Assembly: GCA_026874595.1 (NCBI GenBank)
Contig: CM049309.1
Location: 14,928,576 to 14,992,575 of the forward strand
Direction: 5' to 3'
From: Sipunculus nudus
Taxonomy: Eukaryota; Annelida; Sipuncula; Golfingiida; Sipunculidae
DNA length: 64,000 bases
Made by a program: the position numbers and the translations under genes. The notes below the pieces were generated by a model, which did no database searches, was not told the origin of the DNA, and saw nothing but the letters and a program-made list of their open reading frames with translations. Position 1 is the first letter of the stretch, and each line of letters opens with the position of its first letter. Shown one piece after another: positions 24,199-35,529 of the stretch.

Positions 24199-25405
24199 AA
24201 AGGCCCTTGAATTGCAATTAGTGTAGATTTTGGTTAAATTTGTTACTTTTCTTGGTCATTTCCTTATAACTATTACTTATCTGACATTTTCCTGGCGTTT
24301 TTCACATCATATGGCAGAGTTGGGTGCAAATGCAAAAGCATTTGCATTTGAATTTAAATGTTGCACATTTGCATTTGCATTTAAATGCAAAAATATTGAA
24401 AAGCCCGCATTTGCATTTGCATTTAAATGTCAGACTGATGTAATTCATATGCATTTGCATTTGCATTTGAAAAAAATGCAAGGCATTTGCATTTGCATTT
24501 GAAATGTGAATCAAATGTCAAATGCAAATTCTTAATATTTTGTCATTTTGCATGTAGCAAAAATATGCAGTTGTATACAATTCTTGTTGGATGCTGGACA
24601 ACTGAGCTTACCATATGGGTAGCTATATTTGATTTTCTCGAGGTAATGAATTTGAATGCAGGGAAGGGTAGCTAGCTGTTATTATATAATAAAAAATGAT
24701 CCAAAAAGGTTTTTGTTTATTATTTTCTACTGATTTAAAGTATAGTTTATATACTTTATATACGGTAGTATATATATAGGCATTTGCATTTAAAAGCACT
24801 TAAATGCATTTGCATTTGAAAAAAATCTGAATGCATTTGCATATGCATTTAAATGCAATGACTGGTAAAGCATTTGCATTTGCATTTGCATTTAAATGCA
24901 ATAAGTGGTAAAGCATTTGCATTTGCATTTGCATTTGGGGAAACAACATAACATTTGCATTTGCATTTAAATGCGCCAAGTTGCATTTGAACCCAACCCT
25001 GTTATATGGTCCATCTCTTTATTATTTACTTAATATATTTGAGATAGGCTGGCAAGAAGCCCCCGTTGTCAGACCCGACAACCATGGCACATCGGTTTCA
25101 GGTTACATTTGGAGTATATGCATTATTGGCTGAACCATTGCTACGTCAGCGGTGTCACCATCTGAAGTTGTAGACCTATCAACAAATCAGAAACTGCGTC
25201 CTGGGTTGCTATGCCATTGCTGTCGGGTCTAACAATGATGGCTTCTTGCCTGCCTATCTCAAATTTTAAGTAAATTATAAAGAGATGGACTAAATAGTGC
25301 GAAAAACGCTCTGCAAATGTCGGATAAATAATAGCTATAATGAAATGAAGCAGAAATGTAATATATTTAACTGAAATCTCCACTAATAGCAATTCAAGCG
25401 CCTGT
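24199..25405. mobile_element. Fold-back element with inverted arms, split by a hAT-type MITE
   Basis: The left arm (about 24199-24314 then 25010-25085) is inverted relative to the right arm (about 25215-25405). CCCTTGAATTGCAATTAGTG pairs with the inverse of CACTAATAGCAATTCAAGCG, CTGACATTTTCCTGGCGTTT pairs with the inverse of CGCTCTGCAAATGTC, and GAGATAGGCTGGCAAGAAGC pairs with GCTTCTTGCCTGCCTATCTC. The outer ends resemble those of the 22738-23228 MITE. Confidence 0.75.
24315..25001. mobile_element. hAT-type MITE made of GCATTT repeats
   Basis: The 687-bp insert begins CAGAGTTGGGTGCAAATGC and ends with the inverse of CAGGGTTGGGTTCAAATGC. The flanks TCATATGG (24307-24314) and TTATATGG (25002-25009) match at 7 of 8 bases, fitting the 8-bp hAT target duplication. 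Both flanking thirds are arrays of GCATTT/AAATGC, with roughly twenty copies of ATTTGCAT, the POU-domain octamer. No transposase. Frames at 24230-24502 and 24302-24514 are repeat products. Confidence 0.85.
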
Positions 25406-26489
25406 GATTGAATGCCCCATCCAGCCTCCCATTTTGGCGCTACACACCTAGTTTTTGTCTTTCACACTGGATCGTACACCAAGACTCCATCAAATTCAAA
25501 TTTCCCAGAGCCTCTACCTTAACGTGAGAGCCCTGGGTCTATTCTGAATTAATTAAGACAGACGTCATGATCTGAACCGACACTCTCACTTTGATGGCAG
25601 TTTGGACACGATCACGTGACCGGCTACAGCTGTATGTATACATGAAGACGGCGAGCAGACGGTAGTGTAGCTTCCGACCAGACGTGGCATTTCGTGATTA
25701 CACTTATAAAGAGGATGTTTTTATATCCGTTCATGAGATGGGATGCCTTTATAAGAAAACTGACTTATGTAGCTGTCTCATGGATGCACTCACTGATAAA
25801 ACCTTTTATTAAAAAAACTTTATAATAACCTTTGGTGAACATCTTACATATCCTCGCTCATGTCATGGTTTTTTTTCTGTACAATATACGTAGTCGACTA
25901 CCATATCTTTTCGATACAAATATGAATGTATTTGCAAAAGACAGAGTTGAGGAGATATTATTAGCCGATACTACTGTAGTTAGATGATTGTATTTGCAAA
26001 CATTTAAAATAGGAAATAAATACCATATATATATACCTAATATATTAATTGCATAATGTATAATTAATTTCATTGGTTAAATTATGCAATATGCTCAAGG
26101 CACAGTTTTGCCTTGATTTTAATCAGAAGAAGGCCTTTTCCACTCGGACTACTTTTAACATATTAAGGAGTTTTTTGGACTTACAAACCGAAATATAATC
26201 TTTTTCCGTAGAGAAAATGTTTTTATTCATTGAGAAGATAATGTTTGTTTATTCTCCAGTGAGAAGAACTTTTTTTTCAGTGAAAAGCGATTTTCTTTTA
26301 AAGGAAAAGGACAGTAGAAGGAAGAAATCCACGGCTTGATATGAAGATTAACAATTATGTAAAATAGCTAATATAGGAGAAACGTTTAATTGAGAACCAA
26401 ATACGTACGCCATGGACATTTACTATAAAAAGTCAAATGTCTTTGTAACGCAATAATAATCAACTCAAAGATCGGAAAACCAAATACTC
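25406..26489. other. Non-coding stretch
   Basis: No gene, RNA or repeat partner recognised; T-rich words such as GAAGAACTTTTTTTTCAG occur around 26220-26300. Confidence 0.4.
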
Positions 26490-27019
26490 AGCTACAGGAA
26501 GAACATATTTAACCTCATCCACACCTGATAAAAAAAAACAGAAATGAATTTCTGATTGAGGTTCGAATCAAGGTTCATTTATTGTTGACAGTGTCACGTG
26601 ACACGGAAAGTGATACGGGACAATCCGAGTGTATAATTTGATGTTTTTCAGTTGACGCCGTCGATATTTCAAGACAAAGAAAACGCCTTCCGTATAGGCG
26701 TGTGATATTTTTCGCACATGTAAAGCTATAGAGGAAAGCTCGACAGAGAGGAAAAATGATAACTATTTGTTAATTAATGGATTTTGTAAGGTTTTATGCC
26801 ATTAAGACTGCAAAGGCACGGTGTCATGTAACCCTAATCATTCATCATACAAATTGGTTGAGTCTAAATGGCTTATGTGCAGAGGAATCTATATTATAAT
26901 TGACGGAGGTCCTACTGGACTGTTGTCATGGAACTTCACTCTTGACAGTTGAGCCAAGAAGTCCCTGTAGTCCAACAGTGCCAAAACAGTAACCTCCAAA
27001 CAGGATCCAGATCTACTGA

Positions 27020-27610
27020 AATAATGATAGGACCCTGCAAGTCGTGACGGACTAAATCACGTTTTACCTGAAATTTGACGGAGTCAGCGCCTCACTTGGA
27101 TGATCATTTAATGTAAACAACATGTGACTCGAGATCCCTTGGGACTCATGTCTTTTATCGGCATGCAATAATGGTTAATCCCCCTAATGCATGCCGGTAT
27201 TCCTTTTCTTTTGTATAATGTTGAAAGGCCACAACCAGTGTCGCTGCACTATCACCGTGCATTTACGTCTTCACCAATTCTGGCAGTAGTTGTATGACGT
27301 AAACTATCAATGGATGCACGTGCACAAGTTTCTGTTTATATTACATTACCGCGTCACAGACATGACACCGCAAAAACAGATCCGCAGGTTTATCAATATA
27401 CAAAATATGTTTCACGAACAAATGCCGTTTGTTGGTTATATTTGGAATGGATTTTGTCGAAGCATACTCCATGTTTGCTATTTGCCTTAATTATTGTAAT
27501 TTCCAGTTACCAGGCGATAAATCTCGCGATCGACTTGAAATAGTGCATTGCGCACATTGATTGGCAAGAGGTCTATCTCCTTCATAGACGAGATCTCGCG
27601 TGTAGGTAAT
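27020..27610 (+). repeat. Dispersed repeat module (partner 48535-49105)
   Basis: Direct match over about 580 bases with 48535-49105. Shared: CTATCACCGTGCATTTA, TTTGTTGGTTATATTT, CTATCTCCTTCATAGACGAG and ATCTCGCGTG. Absent from unit B of the local duplication, so it was either inserted in A or lost from B. Overlapping frames at 27290-27543 are not convincing genes. Confidence 0.75.
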
Positions 27611-27708
27611 GCCTAAACAGAAGAGATTCGTTTCGAGTATAAACGACCTCTGGTGAAGGGTGGGGAAGTTACTGTACCGCTTGATCGGTTCCAAAGGCAT
27701 TAAGCAGT

Positions 27709-28022
27709 GTTTCCATATGCGTGTGTATGCGTATATGCTTGAAAAAATAGGCGTGTTTCCATGTGCGCTTTATGCGTATATGCATGAACTGGCAGACATA
27801 TATATTTGTACAGTGGATAGAGCAGGCTTTCCACGAAAAGATGCTGAAGTGACGTAATTTTACCCCGAATCACAGAGTTCACGCAGGCCACAGGAGCGAT
27901 TTTCACGCATATACGCACTTACGCATATACGCTGACGGACACATGAAAACACCCTAGTTACAAAATCATATGAGCGATTTTTCACACATTAACGCATATA
28001 CGCGCATATGGAAGCCCCCCTT
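27709..28022. mobile_element. MITE-like element with GTGTTTCCATATGCG ends and GCATATACGC repeats
   Basis: Left end GTGTTTCCATATGCGTG and right end GCGCATATGGAAGCCCCC are approximate inverses. Between them TGCGTATATGC and its complement GCATATACGC recur several times. The corresponding right end in duplication unit B (about 29330-29357, CGCATGCATACATGGAAACACCC) is closer to consensus, while B lacks the left end. GTGTTTCC-type ends occur in PIF/Harbinger-like MITEs; that assignment is tentative. Confidence 0.5.
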
Positions 28023-28689
28023 CATGGCGATACAGGGCTCCAGGCCAAGCCACAGAAGAAACTCCTGATTCCATGACCGAGGTCTCCAAAGAAATTATAT
28101 AGAGGTTCTTAACTCTTAATCTCAACCTTTCCCGCCAAAGGTTGTTGCCTGCCTCACGTGGGTGGGATATCAATTGTTTATGGGGTCATTACGGTATCTC
28201 CCGCGTTAGTGTATTACCATGACTGAGTTTAGCAATGGGTTCGCAGATGCTGGATCTGATAGATCGTTAGGGCATTACAGCTTGCATACCTTTTCCCAGT
28301 GACCAGGTTAAAATAACTAATAGGCCAATCAACAATTAATATAAAATGACCAATGCCACAATTTCAGGATATGCCACATCTTCAAGGTGATAAAAAGAGA
28401 TATTCTGTGCTTCTCAGAAAAGATCGTTAAGCAAAAGGTTTCAAGTACGAAAATGCCAAAATAAATAAGCATGAGGTGACGCTAAAAACTGATTACACAC
28501 TTTTTCTCCCAAACAAAAGCAGAAAACACTCATGCAAGCCTGCGGGTTTTTTTGTACAAAAAATAACCGAAGTAGTAGGTTTTGCAGCTACGGTATCACT
28601 AAGATTGGTTCTGGGTACAGGGAAGCCTTTGTCTGGCGGTGAAGACTGAGATCTCCAAAGAAATTATATAGAGGTTCTTAACTAGAACA

Positions 28690-29970
28690 AGAAGAACACA
28701 TAACCTCATCTACACGTGATAAAAAAAAACAGAAATGAATGTTGTGATTTGGGGCAGCTGAGAACTTGAGACATCAAGAATCGAGGAACATGCATTGTTG
28801 ACAGTGTCACGTGAGACGGGACAGTCCAAGTGTATTATTTGATTTTCAGTTGACGCCGTCGATCTCTCAAGGCAGGGAACGCCTTCCGTTAAAGTGTGTG
28901 ATGTTTTTCCCACATGTAAAGCTGCAGAGCTCAATAGACAGCAAACATGATAAATATTCTGTTAATTAATGGATTTTGTAAGGTTTTATGCCGTTAAGAC
29001 TGGAAAGACACGGTGTGTTGTATTCCTCATCATGCATCGTACAAATTGGTTGTGTCCATATGGCTTATGAGCAGTGTAATCTTTATTATAATTGACGGGG
29101 GTCGGACTGGACTGTTGTCAGGAAACTCCTCAGTGGTCACGCCTCATATATGCCCGTTTTGGACTTGAAATATAATTCTACAGTGGATAGAGCAGGCCTT
29201 CCACAAAAAAGATCCTGAAGTGACGTTATTTTACCCCGAATCCCCGAGTTCACACGGACTCTATGTGTGAAAAACGCTGACGGACACATAAAAACACCCT
29301 ATTAACAAAATCATACGAGCGATTTTTTCACGCATATACGCATGCATACATGGAAACACCCTTAATGGCGATACAGGGCTCCAGGCCAAGCCACAGAAGA
29401 AACTCCTGATTCCATGACAGAGGTCTCCAAAGAAATTATATAGAGGTTCTTAACTCTGAATCTCAACCTTTCCCGCCAAAGGTTGTTGCCTGCCTCACGT
29501 GGGTGGGATATCAATTGTTTATGGGGTCATTACGGTATCTCGCGCGTCAGTGTTATACCATGACCGATTTTAGCAATGGGTTCGCAGATGCTGGATCTGA
29601 TAGATCGCTAGGGCATTACAGCTTGCATACCTTTTCCCGGTGACCAGGTTAAAAAACTAATATGCCAATCAACAACCAATATAAAATAACCGATGCCACA
29701 ATTTCAGGATATGCCACACCTTCTAGGTGACAAAAAGAGATATTCTGTGCTTCTCAGAAAAGATTGTTATGTAAAAGGTTTCAAGTACGAAAATGCCAAA
29801 ATAAAAAAGCATGAGGTGATGTTAAAAACTGATTACAAAATTTTATCCCAAACAAAAGCAGAAAACACTCATGCAAGCCTACTTTTTTAACAAGAAATAA
29901 CCAAAGGAGTAGGTTTTGCAGCTACGGTGTCACTTAGATGGCTTTTGGGTACAGGGAAGCCTTTGTCTGG
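28690..29970 (+). repeat. Large direct duplication, unit B
   Basis: Second unit of the duplication described at 26490, separated from unit A by only a few dozen bases. It is shorter (about 1.28 kb versus 2.17 kb) because it lacks the 27020-27610 module. The 65-aa frame at 29693-29890 lies in duplicated sequence and is disrupted in the other copy, so it is not supported as a gene. Confidence 0.8.
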
Positions 29971-30708
29971 CGGTGTAGACGGCGAGTAACCTGCCGGGAT
30001 TCAGGGAGGAAATATCTCATTTCATGCTGACAACTACTGTCATCCCGGTGGTTTTCTAACGCTTTCACGGGCAAGCCGTCCTGGAACCCTGGGTGACAGA
30101 GGGATCCCTTCGTCTGTTGTAAGGTGCGCGGCCTGGGTAAACCGGCGTCTGGTATCTCATCATGACACGTCTGCCACACATATATGGTTTTTGTATTGTG
30201 TTACATGAACAATAGTTTGGTATTTATTAAAATTATTCTATATTTGTATAAGAGGCAGAGTATAGAGTAAATTTCGGGATTCATTAATCATTTTTACTGA
30301 TACGTTATTTTATGTATCTCAACCATGTTTTACGATCACGCTTAATTGAATTGAATTAATTGTTAAAATGAAGAAAAACTGTAATACTTAAGTAGACTGG
30401 TGCTGTTTCATGAATGGTAATTACTTTATCTGTTTCCGGTACAAAGCATTCTTATCGTTAAGAGATTAACGATTGTTTATCAAATATTATGTATTTTAAA
30501 TATTTTAGAAAATTAGTCAAAATAGCTGATTATCACCTGGTTTGGTGTCCAGATACTAGCTGTAGATAAATGTAAAGGAAAAGGTATAAAACTGAAGAAT
30601 ATATACTATTAATTTCAAGTAATTAAACCTCTATTCTATACCACGGGTATGTAACATATATGTCAATGGTGGAGATACTTGTTTTGGGCGTTTTTCTTTT
30701 CTTCTTCG

Positions 30709-30740
30709 TCATATTATTATTATTATTATTATTATTATAA
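30709..30740. repeat. (ATT)n microsatellite
   Basis: About ten ATT trinucleotides. Confidence 0.9.
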
Positions 30741-30839
30741 TGTCACTTTTATCATCCGATTTGATTGATACTCACTCAGGATAGAAACTGTTTCATCAAG
30801 ATCCATTTAGTGGTTCCCGTGAAATACGCTCAAAAGGTT

Positions 30840-31265
30840 ATTTTTATAGGAATAGCTCTGTGACCTTGAAAAGTAGGTCAAGGTGAACAATCTTCAAACT
30901 TGACTGAGACTTTGTTGCTATGTATCTGCCCTGAAGAAATGAAGGACCTACGTTTAATTCATTATTTAAGATATTCCGCTAAAAAGGCAAAAATTGAAAA
31001 AGCCAATAACAATTCGTGAACAATCAGATATTGTAGATGGCGCCACCAATCTGGCGCAGCAGTTTTAGATCATCGAGGCCAATAATAACACCACTGATAT
31101 TTCATTTTGTGGTTCCTAAGAATTAAGCTCGTAGGATTTAAATGCTATAAATAAAGCTATAAATGGATCTGTGACCTTAAAAAGTAGGTCATGGTGACCC
31201 ATCTTCGAGATTGTGTAGATTGTGCATCAGCCCTGAAGAAATGAAGCACCTACGTTTAGGTCTTT
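30840..31265 (+). repeat. Degenerate tandem repeat, about 325-bp spacing (GTGACCTTNAAAAGTAGGTCA)
   Basis: GTGACCTTGAAAAGTAGGTC (about 30861) and GTGACCTTAAAAAGTAGGTC (about 31171) each precede CCTGAAGAAATGAAGNACCT at comparable distances. Such GACCTT/AGGTCA-rich repeats are common in molluscan genomes, from general familiarity. Confidence 0.6.
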
Positions 31266-31760
31266 TTCATAAATCCCCCTCAGTATTTAAGCCAACAGTC
31301 GCCGGGGATGCGGCATGGGTGACGACAAAAGCCCATCAGCCCTTACAGGCTTAGGGCTAAAAAGTAAAATTATAATGAGGTAAAAATCAATTCCTAATTT
31401 CTACATGCTTTGTGTACTTTTATAAAGATACCTGTATGCGATTTTCAGTAGGAAAATAATGAGACCTGCAAAGTGATTAAGGCAGGAGTCGTAGGCATGG
31501 AGCACATATGAGTTCCAAAACTGCACCTCGACAAAGCTCCACGCCGGGTGCATGGTTCCATACAGGTCTCCGTGAGTATGTTGTTTATCATCGAGTGGAC
31601 AACTGCCCTCTTCCGCATGAGGTCGCCCGAGGAAAGTTCGGACAAGGCTGAGTGAAATTAAACGCACACATCTGTATCTTAGTATTTTTCCACCAACAAG
31701 ACCCCCGAAAAAAGGAATGGGTTCTTTGAAGAACCCCTAATTACCCATTTACAATTTTGT

Positions 31761-31895
31761 ACACACACACGCATATATATTAATATATATATATATACGC
31801 ATATATATAAATATATATATATATATATTTAAAATATGTATTTTATATAAATATATATATTTTAAAAAAATATTTTAAATAGAGAGAGAGAGAGT
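31761..31895. repeat. Compound TA/ATAT and GA microsatellite
   Basis: AC, then several TA runs with short interruptions, ending in a short (AG)n run. Confidence 0.9.
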
Positions 31896-32259
31896 GGCTC
31901 TTATGAAGTGTAGCCTTGATTGGTGAAATTCAGTTTTTTACTGATGGGGATAAAGTTTAGAACGACACAAATCTAGAATTATATTGCACATATTTCACCA
32001 CGACTGCACAGATAGTGGTTAACTGCACGTTAAAGGTGCCCATTCATCTACCTTTTGAAAAAAAAATATTTAGTGATTGCAGATTTCCTCTATGTATAAA
32101 TTAATGATCTTAGGGTAATTTTTGGTTGTGAAATGTTCTTATAACGCCTTCGTGAAGGATGTATGAACTTAGTTATCAACAACATTTTGTAAACACAGCA
32201 TTGTTGATAAGCCGGAAAAACATATAACCTTTAAGGTGGTAGGTTGCATATATACTGAG

Positions 32260-32450
32260 GCAGAAAGGTCACTTGTTGAAATAACGCCATTTACAAAGCT
32301 CTGGCTTATCTGACTTGCTGCCGGATGCCCTTATTAAATTTGTTTTATTTTGGCGGTCCCCCACATATTATAAACACTTTGATATAAACAAAACAAGCAG
32401 TCTGTGTGCGGTGATATCCACGTTTTCTGGCCTATTTTTTTAAAAGCTTC
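32260..32450 (+). repeat. Dispersed repeat, uninterrupted copy (partner 11770-12560)
   Basis: Matches both flanks of the TIR element at 11937-12522 and runs through the insertion point without it. It therefore acts as an approximate empty site. Confidence 0.6.
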
Positions 32451-33415
32451 AAGGAATTGCCTTTAGTTTAAATAGGGCCCCTTTAAAATATATACCCTGA
32501 TTTACTATGTAAAAATATGTCATGTACTGGGAAAGTCTGGTATGTTCTAAACCTTCGGAGTAAGAGCGACGTCAAATCGGCAAAGACTGAAACAAGGAGT
32601 CATACAAACAGAAAAAAAAATGCCGATTCAGAAATGCAGGTCTTGTATTTTTATAATTTTTACAATATTTTCTTTCGTATTTCTAAAAGGAAATTGGATT
32701 GCTTTAAAAAACACATTTCCTATTTATGATTACAAGGATAACTTTCCCTTGAATGAAAGCGTCATCTACATCTGAAGTAAACGCCCCTGAGGTTTTCTGT
32801 AATGTTCTCATGACGTCATCGGGTAGAGATTTCACAGCTTAAAACTGAATAAGAAGCCATTGAGCAGAAAACTGGAATATTTTTTTCCTTCTTCTTATTT
32901 TGGTAATGCTTGGTAAGAATGTTCCGGTATACCTTATAATAACCTATAACGGATAATCAAAAACATATTGAAAAAAATAAATAACAACATTTATTGTTCG
33001 TGTACCGTCTTTTCGGGAATAGAGTCCGAAATATCATCTCGACGTGCGAACTTTACGGTCTCACAAGGACGGTAAAAGAAGATGAGACGATCAAAGAACT
33101 GATGAATACCTATAAAGGCAAGACTTTGAACCTGCTTTTTCGGTTATTTCCAGTAAAGTATACATGTCCGAAGAAATGTTTGAGTTGAAATGACATAAAC
33201 AAACTAATTATCAACATAAATGATTTAAATTATAAGCCCTTTTACGTGCATGCCTAGAAATGACCCGCCTTGTTTCGTAAAAAGTTTGTAGCACATGTCA
33301 TTGTTTTTTGGGGACCTTGTACATTTAAATAGCTTTAACGTTTAGTCAGCATATATATAAATAGTTTTTCATATTTTGTTACACTTTTTACTGTCAGTAT
33401 CTCCCTGACTAGAGC
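32451..33415. other. Non-coding stretch
   Basis: Short frames 32517-32729 and 32994-33188 have no recognised features. No repeat partner seen. Confidence 0.35.
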
Positions 33416-33419
33416 CTAT

Positions 33420-33815
33420 ATTCCGACAACGGGGCTGTCGGAGCAATGAGTTGTCAGACCAGTATAAGGCTGGCGGAAAAATGGTACTTTCGGATCAATA
33501 TTGTCGGATTAGTAGGACTGTTGGACCAATCATACTGTCAGAACACTGAGCTGACGGACCGGTACTGCTGTCGGACCAATGGGGCTGGCGGATCATTAAT
33601 TATCGGAAGAGTTGGGCTGTTGGACAAATTTTACTGTCGGAACATTGAGTTGAAGGAGCAGTAGGGCTGTCGGACCAATGGGGCTCTCGGACCAGTAGAT
33701 CTGTCCGAAGATTGTACTGTCGGAAGATGAATGATTGTCGGACCACGATAAGGCTGCCAAACCAATTTTACTGTCAGAACAATGAACTGGCGGACCTGTA
33801 GGGCTGTTAGCCAAG
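33420..33815. repeat. Degenerate minisatellite, about 18-20-bp unit (GGGCTGTCGGACCAATA-like)
   Basis: GGGCTGTCGGA, GGACCAATGGGGCT, GGAACATTGAGTTG and ACTGTCGGA words recur at roughly 18-20-bp intervals over 400 bases. Frames on both strands (33446-33664, 33596-33841, 33631-33879) follow the repeat. Confidence 0.75.
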
Positions 33816-34325
33816 GATGGGATAACACTGCAAGAAGCCAATCTGACCTACCCAGTGATAAACCCCGAAAAGTAATCAAATTAAATATAATGGGGAAATC
33901 ACCGAAGGGAAGTTGGAAATTCTTTCAGTCGCATAATCCAGATTTGATCAGCCACAAGTTATGGAGCATCTAATTGTATGAAACCCTTGACTGAACTTTT
34001 CATTTCGGTGTTTTTAATGGGATGACTTTATTCTCTTTAGCGTGGAATTTTCTTTGATTATCCCGGATAAGAAGCCCAACTGTCTTGCGTTTACCATATC
34101 TCCCTGTCTAGACATAAGAAATTACTTCATGACTTTATCATTGGTGAATCTCACAGGGAATCAAAATACAAACTCATCTCTATCCGGGAATCGCCTGAGC
34201 GGAAACCTAATAAGAGGACATGTCGACGGACCCGAAACGGCGTTAAAGGACTTCCTCTGAACAATCATTTGTATAGATGCGGAAAACCAAAGGTGACAAT
34301 AGTCACAGGAAAATAGCCGTGTTGG

Positions 34326-34425
34326 ACGAGAGAGAGTGAGATAGACAGAGACAGACAGAGAGAGAGAGACAGACAGACAGAGACAGAGAGGCAGAGAGAC
34401 AGACAATCAGAAAGAAAGAGAGATA
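34326..34425. repeat. (GA/GACA)n purine microsatellite
   Basis: GAGA and GACAGACAG runs over about 100 bases. Minus-strand frames reading LSLSLS or SLCLSVS are artefacts. Confidence 0.9.
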
Positions 34426-34429
34426 GGAA

Positions 34430-35525
34430 ATATTTGGCTTGTGAGCGTACACCGTCATTATGCAATTAACGCTCTGGAGTGTATGACGTAGGAAGATACG
34501 CAAGGTTCATGTTGGTTCAGGTTCTCATGTTGTGCGTATTGTCCTTTACATATATATATTATCACATCAAGGGCGTGCGCAGGCAAGGCAAGCAACCTGC
34601 AAGAGGTTACCCACAGTAACAGTGTGCGCCTCTCATGTTATATGTACTATCAACAACAAAAACTATCACAATAACGACATAACCCATTGAAACTTGGAGG
34701 AATAAAAAAAAAATATTTACAGAAACATAATAAGGGGTTAAAATAGTTAAAATAGTGCCGCCACAGCCAAGGCGAGTGCAGATGCGTCAGATAGTTACAC
34801 ACTTTGATAACTGTTAGATCAGCAGTGGAGTCTACTAATGACTACTGTGATTCTATGAAAATCTTTTTTTCTTTTTTTTTATATATAATAGCTCACGGTT
34901 TACATATATCAGCTTGCATTGCATCTTGTTTCACCAAGCAAATCAAAGAAACTACCAAAGTTTCTTGTTTACTTTCTGGGGACATTCGTCTTTATGATAA
35001 AAACGTTTAATAATAAATTTGACCAAATCTATATTTGCTCGTATGAATTTGAATATTTGATTTTTTGCATCTCAAATGCATCCATGCTTGGTCAGTCACA
35101 ATAATAGGATGCTATATGGGTTCCTGATAAGTTGATAAGCGACAAGATATATATATATATATAGCAAGCATATATAGGGAGCCCGTGATTTATATACAAA
35201 ATGAAAGCCACCCCCCCCCCCCCCCACACACATTAATTAGGCATGACCTATGCATGAGCAGCAGCTTCCAATTAGGTTTTTGTTTGGTCGATCATAGCTA
35301 CAAGAGGGTGTCATCCTATATACTGTTTTACTAAAATGAAACAGTTTTAACTGGAGTCTGGGCCTTACAAATACAACTTTGTGAGCTTATCTTGCAAAAG
35401 GTTTAGGCACGCCCTGACAATTTACGAAATTGGATGCCCCTAAACATTTGTTTAACAGATTTTAGGGGGGTGCGTCTGTTGCGCCCCCTCTAAACCCGGC
35501 CCTGCACATGACGTATTCATAAGGA
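34430..35525. other. Non-coding stretch with small microsatellites
   Basis: TA run near 35146-35163 and a poly-C tract near 35212-35225. No gene seen. Confidence 0.4.
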
Positions 35526-35529
35526 CCTT

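Larger units (their letters stand above)
26490..28655 (+). repeat. Large direct duplication, unit A
   Basis: 26490-26940 matches 28690-29130, 27809-27880 matches 29179-29255, and 28021-28655 matches 29363-29970, all in the same order and orientation. The last block is close to identical for several hundred bases. Unit A has about 860 extra bases (26945-27808), including the 27020-27610 module and the left terminus of a MITE. Copied phrases include GTTGACGCCGTCGAT, TTAATTAATGGATTTTGTAA and TCCCGCCAAAGGTTGTTGCC. Confidence 0.8.

Noticed and set aside
24230-24514. Alternating A/F/K or K/C peptides on both strands as genes
   Set aside because: Translations of the (GCATTT)n repeat of a MITE.
33420-33879. 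Tandem repeats as a CRISPR array
   Set aside because: Units are short, contiguous and degenerate with no spacers, and the DNA is clearly eukaryotic.
34161-34503. Leucine/serine-rich membrane-protein-like frames
   Set aside because: Minus-strand reading of a GA/GACA microsatellite.
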